Below, piece after piece: positions 46,283-54,858 of a stretch of 64,000 nucleotides of DNA. Location of the stretch: the NCBI GenBank assembly GCA_943787985.1, contig CALSOO010000004.1:1054001-1118000 (forward strand), given 5' to 3'. The notes below the pieces were generated by a model. The model ran no database searches, was not told where the DNA came from, and saw nothing but the letters and a program-made list of their open reading frames with translations. Position 1 is the first letter of the stretch, and each line of letters opens with the position of its first letter. A program made the translations under genes and the position numbers. Source of the DNA: an uncultured Paracoccaceae bacterium (lineage in GTDB: Bacteria > Pseudomonadota > Alphaproteobacteria > Rhodobacterales > Rhodobacteraceae).

Positions 46283-47595
46283 ATCGCAGCACCCATCACG
46301 TAGTTCGGCAGCCAAGTGGCGAGGCCAGGGAAGAAGCACAGCAACACGATGGCAAGCACCATGCAGGCCACGAAAGGCAATGATCCCATCAGGATGGTTT
46401 TCAGCGAGATGTCAGGTGCGATGCCGTTGATGACATAGAGGTTGAGGCCGACAGGTGGCGAGATAAGCCCGATTTCCATGTTGATGGTCAAAACAACTGC
46501 GAACCAGATCGGATCAAAGCCTGCTGTTGTGATGATCGGCAGCAAGATTGGTGCAGCCATCAAGATCACAGCGACAGGAGGCAAGAAGAAGCCAGCGATC
46601 AACAAGAAGACGTTCACGGCTGCCATCAAAACCCAAGGGTTCACATCCAAAGTGCCGATCCATTCAGCGATGGACTGCGTGATGTAAAGGCTCGACAGCA
46701 TGTAGGAAAATACGCCCGCAGCGGCGATGATGAAGAGGATCATCACGCTCTCTTTGGTGCTGTCGCGCAACACGACCCAGAGGTCGGCAGGGTTCCAGAG
46801 TTTGTAGATCACCATAGCGATGATCAGACACAAAAGCGCGCCGACCGCTGCTGTCTCGGATGGGGTCGCGACGCCGCCATACATGGCATAGAGCACGCCC
46901 ACGATGATGAAGAGGAATGGCAGGACACGGGGCAGGATTTCAAACTTTTCCTTCCACGTATAGCTGCCTTGGGCCAGCAATTTCTGGTCGCCGGATTTCC
47001 ACGTCGCATAAAGCGACCATGCCATGAACAGGGCAACCAACAGCAACCCGGGTATCACGCCCGCAAGAAACAGGCGACCAATGGATTGCTCTGTCGCGAT
47101 GCCGTAGACGATCATGGTGACGGAGGGGGGGATCAGAATGCCAAGCGTGCCGCCTGCCGCGATAGAGCCTGCGGCCACACCGTCGGGATAGCCGCGTTTG
47201 CGCATCTCTGGGATGCCCATCTTGCCGATCGCGGCACAGGTTGCAGGGCTGGACCCCGACATTGCCGCGAAGAGCGCACAGGCGCCAAGGTTAGAGATCA
47301 CAAGGCCGCCCGGCACACGGGTCAACCACCGCTCAAGCGCCTCGTACAGATCAGCGCCTGCGCGGGTGGAGGCAATGGACGAGCCCATGATGATGAACAT
47401 CGGAATCGACAGAAGGGCAAAGTTATCCAGCTTACCGAATAGAATTTCGGGCAGCAGCTCAAGCGACCGCATGCCATCGAAAACAATAATAAATCCTGTC
47501 GAGACGATCAAAAGCCCCAGGCCGACGGAGACACCCGAGAAGAGCACCAGAATGGTGCAGACAGCGACAACCGCGCCAAGCGTGAGCGGATCCAT
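46279..47595 (-). CDS. dctM: TRAP transporter large permease DctM
   Basis: A 438-residue membrane protein with about twelve hydrophobic segments of the DctM/ion-transporter family. IPMFIIMGSSIASTRAGADL, AMSGSSPATCAAIGKMGIPEM, GTLGILIPPSVTMIVYG and INMEIGLISPPVGLNLYV are hallmark stretches. Its ATG overlaps the dctQ stop (TAATG) and its stop overlaps the matA start. It would import malonate with sodium, given the neighbours. Confidence 0.94.
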   Translation of the reverse strand: MDPLTLGAVVAVCTILVLFSGVSVGLGLLIVSTGFIIVFDGMRSLELLPEILFGKLDNFALLSIPMFIIMGSSIASTRAGADLYEALERWLTRVPGGLVISNLGACALFAAMSGSSPATCAAIGKMGIPEMRKRGYPDGVAAGSIAAGGTLGILIPPSVTMIVYGIATEQSIGRLFLAGVIPGLLLVALFMAWSLYATWKSGDQKLLAQGSYTWKEKFEILPRVLPFLFIIVGVLYAMYGGVATPSETAAVGALLCLIIAMVIYKLWNPADLWVVLRDSTKESVMILFIIAAAGVFSYMLSSLYITQSIAEWIGTLDVNPWVLMAAVNVFLLIAGFFLPPVAVILMAAPILLPIITTAGFDPIWFAVVLTINMEIGLISPPVGLNLYVINGIAPDISLKTILMGSLPFVACMVLAIVLLCFFPGLATWLPNYVMGAAI

Positions 47596-48143
47596 TATGT
47601 GTCCTCCAAGCCGAATGGCTTTTCTATCTTGAGCAGGATGGCGACCATGTCGGCAATGAGTTGCAGCAGGAACAGGGCAAACCCAATAGGCAGTGCGGCA
47701 TAGGGTATCCACAGGCGCACGCCCCAGATTGTGTCGGATTTCCAATTCCGCTCCCACGTCAGGTGCCAGAATTCAAAGCTGTACCACAGCATGATGCCGA
47801 CCATGACGATCGACAGGGACAGCGTGAACATCGCAAGGACAAACCGCGGCCTTGGCCCCAATACCAAGGGGATCAGGTCAACGTTCACATGCCCGCGAAG
47901 GCGCTGCACATAGGGCAAGCCGATCAGTGTGGACCCGATCGCAAGATAAATCACGGCTTCGGTCTGCCAAGTCGTTGATCCATTGAGTGCAAAGCGCACG
48001 AAAATCATCTGACATGTGATGCCAATCGCCGCGACAATCATCGCGGCCGAGCACCAGCCTGCAAGTGTAGAGAGTGCCGCGACCAGACGCAAAAACGGGT
48101 TATTGCCCGTTTGCGCTATCGCGACGGAACTTTGGACCGCCAT
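47595..48143 (-). CDS. dctQ: TRAP transporter small permease DctQ
   Basis: A 182-residue protein with four membrane helices, as in DctQ subunits: LVAALSTLAGWCSAAMIVAAI, TWQTEAVIYLAIGSTLIGLPYV (conserved E in helix 2), RFVLAMFTLSLSIVMVGIML and WIPYAALPIGFALFLLQLI. AAGGA lies 8 bp before ATG 48143. It pairs with DctM. Confidence 0.92.
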   Translation of the reverse strand: MAVQSSVAIAQTGNNPFLRLVAALSTLAGWCSAAMIVAAIGITCQMIFVRFALNGSTTWQTEAVIYLAIGSTLIGLPYVQRLRGHVNVDLIPLVLGPRPRFVLAMFTLSLSIVMVGIMLWYSFEFWHLTWERNWKSDTIWGVRLWIPYAALPIGFALFLLQLIADMVAILLKIEKPFGLEDT

Positions 48144-48212
48144 AATGATGTCCTTGAAAGAGGTGTTGGGGGGGGTGGGCCGCAATCATGCGCAGCCCAA
48201 CCGAAGCGTCGA

Positions 48213-49199
48213 TTATTCGACAGCCAGCGCCATATCGAGCAGCTCTTGACCGTCTTCAACTTCTGTAAGGAACGCGGCGTAGGATGTTTCCTGCGCCAAT
48301 GCGCGCCATGCTTCAAAGTCTTCAGCAGACATCTGGGCAATCTCGACACCTGCATCACGGAAGACCTGCTCGGATGCAGCATCCTGCTTTTTGGCTTCTT
48401 CCAGATAGAAGGCCTGCGCCTTGGCAGAGGCATCCATCAGCGCCTTTTGCTGATCTGCATTCAAGCTGTCAAACTTGGATTTATTCATCAGCAATGGCTG
48501 GTACATGAACCACAATGCAACATCACCCGCAGGCGTATAGCAGCTGACCTGCTCGTAAATCCGGTAGGACACAAACGACGACGACGATGTGTTCGCTGCG
48601 GTCAGAACGCCCGTTTGCATCGCGTTGTAGATCTCGGAAGAGGCCATACCCGTGATTGAGGCACCCGCACCTGCCAGCATTTGCTCGAACGATTTGCCAG
48701 CTGCACGAATTTGAAGGCCTTCGACATCAGCAGGCTTGGTGATGCATTTGTCTTTGCCGACAAATCCACCGGCGAGGTAGCCGTGCACCAGAACCATGAC
48801 ATCATCATCAGCCATCTTTTCCTGTAGTGCTGCCATGAAAGGCGAGGCACTCAGACGTGCGGCGTGATCATGGTTTTTAACCATGCCGGGCATCAATGTA
48901 AGGTTAAAGGCGGGCTGTTGGCCGCCCGCATAGCTGAGCGGCAGAACGGTCATGTCCAGCTGGCCACGGCTGAGCGGGCGATACTGCTCGCGTGGTTTGA
49001 AAAGTGACTTGGAGCCAAAAATCTGGATTTCCAAATCAACGCCAGCAGCAGCAACATCATCTGCAACCATCTGGGCGACTTGGTGGCGCACGTCCGTATT
49101 GGACCACTGGTGTGACAGGCGCAGTGTTTCAGCGCTGGCAGCGGAGCCAATGGCAAGGCATGCAGCCATTGCGGTGGCCGTAAGTTTAGCAAATTTCAT
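48213..49199 (-). CDS. dctP: TRAP transporter substrate-binding protein DctP
   Basis: Periplasmic binding protein of 328 residues with a signal peptide ending ASA-ETLRLSHQW. The family segments are KPADVEGLQIRAAGKSFEQM, in which the Arg binds the ligand carboxylate, and SEIYNAMQTGVLTAANTSSS. A GGGAGGAAACC ribosome site precedes the ATG. First gene of the malonate operon, divergent from the GntR gene. Confidence 0.94.
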   Translation of the reverse strand: MKFAKLTATAMAACLAIGSAASAETLRLSHQWSNTDVRHQVAQMVADDVAAAGVDLEIQIFGSKSLFKPREQYRPLSRGQLDMTVLPLSYAGGQQPAFNLTLMPGMVKNHDHAARLSASPFMAALQEKMADDDVMVLVHGYLAGGFVGKDKCITKPADVEGLQIRAAGKSFEQMLAGAGASITGMASSEIYNAMQTGVLTAANTSSSSFVSYRIYEQVSCYTPAGDVALWFMYQPLLMNKSKFDSLNADQQKALMDASAKAQAFYLEEAKKQDAASEQVFRDAGVEIAQMSAEDFEAWRALAQETSYAAFLTEVEDGQELLDMALAVE

Positions 49200-49284
49200 G
49201 GTTTCCTCCCTGGGTGTGATCCGACGTCATAGGTCGAATCTACTGGGCAAAGGCTTCCACGGTTCGCATAGCAAGTCAATATTG

Positions 49285-49294
49285 TTGTATACAA
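49285..49294. promoter_or_regulatory. Putative GntR operator palindrome
   Basis: TTGTATACAA, a perfect 10-bp palindrome, lies in the 142-bp divergent region between dctP and the GntR gene. FCD-type GntR regulators bind palindromes with a TGTATACA-like core, so it is the likely site for the adjacent regulator acting on both the malonate operon and itself. It sits about 86 bp from the dctP start and 48 bp from the regulator start. Confidence 0.6.
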
Positions 49295-49341
49295 GATGTT
49301 GGAGCTTGCATTTTTATTTTCGTGGGTGTTAGAGATTATGC

Positions 49342-49989
49342 ATGGAGATCAGACGCGCAGACCAAATAGCCAATACGCTCGAGCAGCTCGTCTTCTCGGG
49401 GGAGTTTCAGGATGGCGAGCGCCTTGATGAGCTAAAGCTTGCGGAACAATTCCACGTCTCTCGCACGCCTATCCGTGAAGCGTTGCAAGTACTGGTGTCC
49501 TCGGGAATGGCCGAACAAATCCCGCGGCGGGGCGTCTTTATCCGCCAACCCGGGCCCGTTGAGCTGATAGAGATGTTTGAAACCATGGCCGAGCTCGAAG
49601 CTGCATGTGGTCGATTGGCGGCCACCCGTATGTCGGACAAGGACTTGGCCTCTTTGGCCAATGCGAATGACCGTTGCCAACAAGCCATCCAAGATACCGA
49701 TCACGATCGCTACTACGCAGAGAATGAGACCTTTCACCAGATTATTTATCGCGGGGCAGCCAACACCTTTTTGGCAAACCAAGCGCTTCAACTTCAGAAC
49801 CGTCTAAGGGCGTACCGTAGAATTCAGCTGCGTTTCCGAGGGCGGATGAAGCAATCAATGGAAGAACACTCACAAATCCTATGCGCCTTATCAGATGGTG
49901 ATGCTGACCTGGCAGCGCAAACGCTACGCGGCCACGTCGCTGTTCAAGGTGAGAAATTTCATCAGTTGATCGCAACCCTGAACCGTTGA
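49342..49989 (+). CDS. GntR/FCD-family regulator of malonate genes
   Basis: A 215-residue regulator: winged helix with LDELKLAEQFHVSRTPIREAL (the GntR signature helix) and PRRGVFIRQPG wing, then an FCD effector domain with metal-ligand-like ENETFHQIIYRGA and EEHSQILCALSDGD. It is divergent from the malonate operon, so malonate or malonyl-CoA is the probable effector, as for MatR-type proteins. Confidence 0.9.
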   Translation: MEIRRADQIANTLEQLVFSGEFQDGERLDELKLAEQFHVSRTPIREALQVLVSSGMAEQIPRRGVFIRQPGPVELIEMFETMAELEAACGRLAATRMSDKDLASLANANDRCQQAIQDTDHDRYYAENETFHQIIYRGAANTFLANQALQLQNRLRAYRRIQLRFRGRMKQSMEEHSQILCALSDGDADLAAQTLRGHVAVQGEKFHQLIATLNR

Positions 49990-50175
49990 TCTGCTGATCT
50001 AAAGGATTGGCTGTCAATCGCAGAGTAAAAAGGGGCCAAGTCGCGGCTTAAAACGGGTCCACTGAGCTATCGCTTTTTGTGCGCTTTGGCGCGAGTGCTC
50101 CCCATATAGCTAACGCGTGCCAAAGCGCATGTTGGCCCTTTGGCCAACATTATTTTGATCTGGATAGAGCTTTGA

Positions 50176-50928
50176 TTACTTTTGCTTGCTGCGGCTGTGT
50201 TTGAGACGGTAACTTTCGCCGTTCATCTCGAGAATGTGGACGTGGTGGGTCAAGCGATCCAGCAATGCGCCGGTCAGGCGCTCGGAGCCGAAGACTTCAG
50301 TCCATTCGTCGAAGGGCAGATTTGATGTGATGATGATGGATCCGCGCTCATAGCATTGGGATATGACCTCGAAGAGGAGCTCCGCGCCAGATTTGCTGAG
50401 CGGCACGAAGCCCAACTCGTCGATGATCAACAGGTTTTGACTGGTGAGTTGTTTCTGCAGGCGTTGCAACCTTCGCTCATCTTGCGCCTCGATCAGGTCA
50501 TGGACCAATGCCGCAGCCGTCGTGAAGCGCACCTTCAGCCCTCTTTGGCATGCGGCCAATCCAAGCCCCAAAGCGATATGTGTTTTGCCAGTCCCTGATG
50601 GTCCAAGGGCGATGATGTTTTCTCTGCGATCCATATACTCACACCGCGCCAGCTCCATGGTCAGAGGCTTGTTCAGGCTGGGCATTATCTTGAAGTCAAA
50701 GCTGTCCAGACTTTTGGTGCTGGGGAACTTGGCGGCCTTGATGCGCCGTTCAATCATTCGCCGTTCGCGGTCAATCAGCTCCATCTCACATAGCCGCGCC
50801 AGATATTGGACGTGGTCTTTGTTCTCGGCGGCACAAAGCTGTGCTTGCTTTGCGTACTCTCCTTTGAACGTCGGCAAACGCAATGTCTTGAGGTGGTGAT
50901 GCAGCAGGATTTGAGGCGCGTCGGTCAT
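50176..50928 (-). CDS. istB: IS21 transposition helper ATPase IstB
   Basis: A 250-residue AAA+ ATPase like DnaC/IstB. Walker A is ALGPSGTGKTHIALGLG, Walker B is LLIIDELGFVPLSKSGAELLF, and sensor-type IIITSNLPFDEWTEVFG follows with the arginine finger in RLTGALLDRLTHH. GGGAGGGACA precedes ATG 50928. The protein looks complete, although its transposase IstA is truncated. Confidence 0.95.
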   Translation of the reverse strand: MTDAPQILLHHHLKTLRLPTFKGEYAKQAQLCAAENKDHVQYLARLCEMELIDRERRMIERRIKAAKFPSTKSLDSFDFKIMPSLNKPLTMELARCEYMDRRENIIALGPSGTGKTHIALGLGLAACQRGLKVRFTTAAALVHDLIEAQDERRLQRLQKQLTSQNLLIIDELGFVPLSKSGAELLFEVISQCYERGSIIITSNLPFDEWTEVFGSERLTGALLDRLTHHVHILEMNGESYRLKHSRSKQK

Positions 50929-51405
50929 GCCGCTGTCCCTCCCATCAGGCTCATGTAGCTGGCCGGGCGGGTTGTGCCCACATTGGCCTTGGGCAAATAC
51001 GGATAGAAGTCCAAATCCAGCCGTGGTGGTCGCTTTTCGACCCGACACAGCACAAGATGTTTAACAGCGTCATAACCGATCGCACCCAGATCAATGGCAT
51101 GGCTGATTGCACCCTGCACGACGTCGACCTCGAAGGTTTCCAAAAGGCGCAGAACTTGCACGTATTCCCGCTTGCCCGGTTTGCCCATTCGGGCTTCGAG
51201 CAGCCGGTGCAGGGTCGCGAAGACATCTGGCAAATCCCAGCCCTGTAACGGCGCGGCCTGATCCAATGCACCAACCTTTTGTTCAATCAAAGGCAAAAAG
51301 TGGAGCGGGTCGAAGATCATATCTGCGGATGCATAGGATCGTTCGTGTCGTGCAATCACCTCATTGCCGCAACCGATCAGGACCTCATGCACAAAGCCAC
51401 AGACA
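50925..51405 (-). pseudogene. istA: IS21 transposase IstA, 5'-truncated
   Basis: Only the C-terminal ~155 residues remain: FVHEVLIGCGNEVIARHERS, LPLIEQKVGALDQAAPLQGW, GKREYVQVLRLLETFEVD, VKHLVLCRVEKRPPRLDLDF and ASYMSLMGGTAA. The N-terminal helix-turn-helix and DDE core are missing. Upstream the sequence changes to the antisense of a phage-type gene. It overlaps istB by 4 bp as in intact elements. Confidence 0.85.
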
Positions 51406-51789
51406 CCGGAAGAGGCCTTCGTGACCTCCATCATCATGCAGGCGTATCGCGACCTCTTTGTCAGCATCCGAAACGAAAGCAACGCATCCTTCACGACGCA
51501 ATCGGATCAGGATCAGGCAATCACCTTCCTGACAGACAAAGCGGGCGCGATGGCACGCCACCGAAACTCCCTTTGCTCGCTCATTAGTTGGGACGGCGAC
51601 GTGCTGGCCGCGCGCCTGCGTGCGATGATGGAGGGCGATGACTTCCCGCACCCATCCACTGAACCGAAATCTGCCGCCCGCGCGCAGCACGAAGCAGCGG
51701 TCGAACGCCTGCGGCGACGCTGGCGAGACCTTAAATTGCCACCCAAAAGACCCGCTTCTCCGGTCGGCAATCTGATCGCTGCCGAATAA
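51406..51789 (+). pseudogene. Phage-type gene of unknown function, 5' end removed
   Basis: A rightward frame without a proper start crosses into the IS21 fragment. From about PEEAFVTSIIMQAYRDLF onward the sequence is coding-like and ends RPASPVGNLIAAE. It has an Arg/Ala-rich helix (EAAVERLRRRWRDLKL). ATG 51436 could still be used. Not recognised; position before terminase genes suggests a phage structural or regulatory gene. Confidence 0.5.
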
Positions 51790-51895
51790 GTTTAACTCAT
51801 GAGCGCAGCGGTGCGTCGCTCCTGATCTGTCCATCACAGATTGAGCGCGGCGTCCCGATAACGTCGCGCTCTTTTTGGACACAAAGGAGCATCCC

Positions 51896-52537
51896 ATGCC
51901 CGACGATACGACAGCCGCGCTGCAAGCACTCATGCAGCAGGTTCAAACCATCACCACGACCGTCACCGATCAGGCAAAACGCCTCGACGACCTGCACACT
52001 TTCAACAGTCGCGTTCTGGACGAAAAGAAGGACGTGCAACGCCAACTCGACGCACAGACCCCGAAGAAGAAAACCCTTGTGGACATCATCGACGAAGAAA
52101 CTCACCAGCGCAAAATGCACGCGGCAGGCCTCGAACAGGATGCCAATGGCAACTGGTATCCTAAGGGCGTGCGACCACCTCACAGCCTGACCCGCGAGGA
52201 CGCCCGCGACCCGGCCAAGTATCGCGCGGCTAAAGAAGCAGCAGAACAGGCAGGCACGACTCTGACCGTGATCAGCGGCGACGGTGACGTGACAACCCGC
52301 AATACGGGTCGCCCAACTGTCACCCCGTCCAAGACGTTCACCTTTGACGACACGCACGAACGCGTCCGGTATGTCCGCGCGGACATGCAGACGGGCAACG
52401 GCATCGTGAACCGTCGGATGCAGGCAGACAAAGAGGGTTACACAATCAAAACCTTCCACTCGCCTGACGAATTGCCTGCACATGCGCGCACCAAATTCGA
52501 CCTGATGGAGCGCGCGGCAAACGCTGAGTCCTCCTAA
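51896..52537 (+). CDS. Phage-like hypothetical protein upstream of terminase
   Basis: A 213-residue acidic/helical protein. Its N-terminus (LQALMQQVQTITTTVTDQAK) predicts a coiled coil, the middle has RDPAKYRAAKEAAEQAGTTL, and the end SPDELPAHARTKFDLMERAA. AAAGGAG precedes ATG 51896 and the stop overlaps the next ATG, so it is expressed with the terminase genes. No domain recognised. Confidence 0.7.
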   Translation: MPDDTTAALQALMQQVQTITTTVTDQAKRLDDLHTFNSRVLDEKKDVQRQLDAQTPKKKTLVDIIDEETHQRKMHAAGLEQDANGNWYPKGVRPPHSLTREDARDPAKYRAAKEAAEQAGTTLTVISGDGDVTTRNTGRPTVTPSKTFTFDDTHERVRYVRADMQTGNGIVNRRMQADKEGYTIKTFHSPDELPAHARTKFDLMERAANAESS

Positions 52538-53112
52538 TGGCACAGGGCGGCAATAAACACTCCGGTCGTCGTGCGATCATCGACATGCGTGCGGATAAAA
52601 ACGAAATCATCAAGGACATTGTTCTCGAACGCCGTTCGCTTGCTGAGATTGCTCGCCGCCTTGGCGTCGACTACACGACGGTGCAACGGTATCGGGACGA
52701 CAAGATCACCGAAGAAATGCGCCGTTCGATCCTTGCCGAAACCCGCGTCGCCTCAATTGAGGCAGACACCGAAGTGATCAACCAAGACCGCATGGACATT
52801 GCCATGACCTACGAGTCGTTGGCGAAGCGGGTCGAGCGCCTGATCACCAAAGCGGAGCAATCCGAAGATGACTCCTTTGCGCTGGCGGCGATGGAAGGCC
52901 TGCGAAAGGTGCTGCGGGACATTGCAACGATGCAGGGCAAACTCGCGACCAACTTGACCGTCAACGTGTCACTTGCTGAAAGCAAGGAATGGGTCACGCT
53001 GCGCAACATCCTGAATGAGGTTTGCGACGAAGTGCCGGAAGCTCGCGAACCGCTGCTACGCCGTATGCGTCACCACGTCCTGTCCGTCACCAAGGAGGAC
53101 ACAATCCTATGA
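52537..53112 (+). CDS. Probable phage terminase small subunit
   Basis: A 191-residue protein with an N-terminal helix-turn-helix: LERRSLAEIARRLGVDYTTV then QRYRDDKI, followed by long helices (YESLAKRVERLITKAEQSED; EGLRKVLRDIATMQGKL). HTH plus oligomerisation helix directly before a large terminase is the small-subunit plan, used to recognise phage DNA. It overlaps both neighbours by a few bases. Confidence 0.7.
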   Translation: MAQGGNKHSGRRAIIDMRADKNEIIKDIVLERRSLAEIARRLGVDYTTVQRYRDDKITEEMRRSILAETRVASIEADTEVINQDRMDIAMTYESLAKRVERLITKAEQSEDDSFALAAMEGLRKVLRDIATMQGKLATNLTVNVSLAESKEWVTLRNILNEVCDEVPEAREPLLRRMRHHVLSVTKEDTIL

Positions 53113-53351
53113 CCCATCGCGAATTTGAAGGGTGGCGCTCTTATGGACGGCGCGTTGCTGTGGCGACAAAGGCAGGCAATCCTGATTGGGCGCGATTGCC
53201 TCAAGCGAAGCGCATCATGATCGACGAGGGCGGCAAACTGTTCTTCACAGGCAAGGTGTGTAAACGCGGACACGTCTCGCCGCGCAACGAGCATTGCGAC
53301 TGCACCCAATGCCACCTGATGCGTCTTGCGGAGCGTCGCGATGCCGTTTGA
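53109..53351 (+). CDS. Small Cys/His phage protein
   Basis: An 80-residue protein with VCKRGHVSPRNEHCDCTQCH, a C-x3-H...C-x-C-x2-C cluster like the zinc ribbons found before phage HNH nucleases, but no HNH motif is present. The N-terminus (REFEGWRSYGRRVAVATKAG) is basic. ATG 53109 lies inside the small terminase stop. Probably a zinc-binding DNA-associated protein. Confidence 0.6.
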   Translation: MTHREFEGWRSYGRRVAVATKAGNPDWARLPQAKRIMIDEGGKLFFTGKVCKRGHVSPRNEHCDCTQCHLMRLAERRDAV

Positions 53352-54126
53352 TGGTCTCCACGACTTTTGCTCGCTGATCGAACGCGACCTCGACCCCGGC
53401 GCAGAAATGCTTCACTTCCTGCAACAGGAGGTGCCAACGGCCACCCATGTCGATCCTTGGCAGGTTGAGGCGATCACGTCAGACGCCCAGACGGTTGCGC
53501 TTCTCGTCTGCCGTCAGGCAGGCAAGTCCTGCGTCCTGGCGACTCGCGGCGTCCGCGAATTGAAGCGCGGCGGCACGATCATCTGCGTTGCGCCTGCTGA
53601 ACGTCAGACGCGCGAGATCACCCGCAAGGTGCAAGCATACTTGCGCGCGACTGATCTAATCGTTGAACGTGCGACACAGACGGAAATCGAATGCTCGAAC
53701 GGCGGTCGCTTTATCGCTGTGCCAGCGTCGGGGGCGACTATTCGGGGGTATACCGCCGACCTGCTGCTCGTGGTCGAGATGGCGTATTTGCCGGGAACGA
53801 ACGGTGGCGAGGATGTCGTCGTGTCGATCTTGCCCATGCTGCGTGACAACGGGCAAACGTTCTACGCCTCAACACCCGCCGGAAAGAACAACCTGTTCGC
53901 ATCGCTGTTCCTTGAACCCAAGGACAACGTGCATCGGATCAAAGTTCCCGGCACGTCCATCGCGCGCCTTGCATCGCGCGTCGAACGCCTGCGGTCGCAA
54001 TTGTCGGCAACGCGCTTCCGTCAGGAGGTCATGTGCGAATTTCTATCGGACGGCCTGTCTTACTTTGACCTGTCCGCGATTGAAAACGCCACCAGTATGG
54101 AGAACGCAATATGCCCTCGGTTTTGA
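53341..54126 (+). CDS. Phage terminase large subunit, ATPase part
   Basis: A 261-residue ATPase half of a large terminase. Walker A-type VCRQAGKSCVLATRG has Lys62 and Ser63. After GATIRGYTADLLLVVEMAYL the Walker B ends V-V-E, with Val145 where Asp is normal, followed by the expected Glu146. FYASTPAGKNNLFASLF is the coupling motif region. The frame stops at TGA 54124-54126 after a TTTT run; the nuclease half follows in another frame, so the original gene was probably fused. Confidence 0.8.
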   Translation: MPFDGLHDFCSLIERDLDPGAEMLHFLQQEVPTATHVDPWQVEAITSDAQTVALLVCRQAGKSCVLATRGVRELKRGGTIICVAPAERQTREITRKVQAYLRATDLIVERATQTEIECSNGGRFIAVPASGATIRGYTADLLLVVEMAYLPGTNGGEDVVVSILPMLRDNGQTFYASTPAGKNNLFASLFLEPKDNVHRIKVPGTSIARLASRVERLRSQLSATRFRQEVMCEFLSDGLSYFDLSAIENATSMENAICPRF

Positions 54127-54827
54127 ACCTCAACTACATGCCTGACGGTCGTGTGATCAACGAGACAGGACATGATCCCGCAATCGAGAGAGTGACCGGA
54201 TTTGTTAGATACTTCGTTGGTGCTGATTTGGGGCAAGCAAATGACTTCTCGTCTGCGGTGGTGATCAAGGATCAGCAATTGCCCGTCCATGACGGAACCC
54301 GTGTCAAACTCGGCACGCGCGAACGCACGGTCGTCTTTGCCGACAAGTTTCGCGGGGTGTCCTACGTCGATGTGGTCGACTACTTGATCCGCCTGCGCAA
54401 CGCGCCGCCGTTCGGTGGCAAGTCGCAACTCGTGATCGACGGCACGTCTATCGGGCGCGTCGTGTCGGACATGATGCACGAGCAGTCTGTGGATCACACG
54501 GCGGTGCAAATGACAGGCGGTCAAGAGTGGCGTCGGTCAGGACGATACGTCAACGCGAGCAAAACCTTGATGATCGAAAACCTTGCCGTGTTGTTCGCGT
54601 CGGGCGATCTCAGGTTCGCCCATGATCTCGCCATGCGGAAGGAAATTGAGGAAGACCTTGCCTCTTTCACCACGCAGACGACGGCTGCTGGCAATCAGAT
54701 CATCACGCAATCGCGCAATGCCTCCGGTCACGGTGACACTGGCATCGCCTTGATCGTCGCCGCCTTTGCATCGCAATACCTCATGCCGCAAAGCATCCGC
54801 ATCAGCAAACTGGTGGGAATGTACTAG
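54111..54827 (+). CDS. Phage terminase large subunit, nuclease part
   Basis: A 238-residue RNase H-fold nuclease: FVGADLGQANDFSSAVVIKD (Asp39), SQLVIDGTSIGRVVSD (Asp110) and SGHGDTGIALIVAAFA (Asp209) form the usual acidic triad of terminase nucleases. ATG 54111 overlaps the ATPase frame by 16 bp and GGAG lies near 54,099, so separate translation is possible. One extra T in the TTTT run at 54121-54124 would fuse the halves. Confidence 0.8.
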   Translation: MPSVLNLNYMPDGRVINETGHDPAIERVTGFVRYFVGADLGQANDFSSAVVIKDQQLPVHDGTRVKLGTRERTVVFADKFRGVSYVDVVDYLIRLRNAPPFGGKSQLVIDGTSIGRVVSDMMHEQSVDHTAVQMTGGQEWRRSGRYVNASKTLMIENLAVLFASGDLRFAHDLAMRKEIEEDLASFTTQTTAAGNQIITQSRNASGHGDTGIALIVAAFASQYLMPQSIRISKLVGMY

Positions 54828-54858
54828 GCAATCAACTGGCTCGTGCTATGGTTGCGCC

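Larger units (their letters stand above)
50012..51405 (-). mobile_element. IS21-family element, truncated at its istA end
   Basis: The left end starts with TGTCAATCGCAGAGTAAAAA, with AT-rich terminal repeats up to the istB stop. It carries intact istB and only the C-terminal part of istA. Homology stops near 51,400, where a rightward phage-type gene begins without a start, so a deletion has fused the two. The matching right end of the element is absent. Confidence 0.8.
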
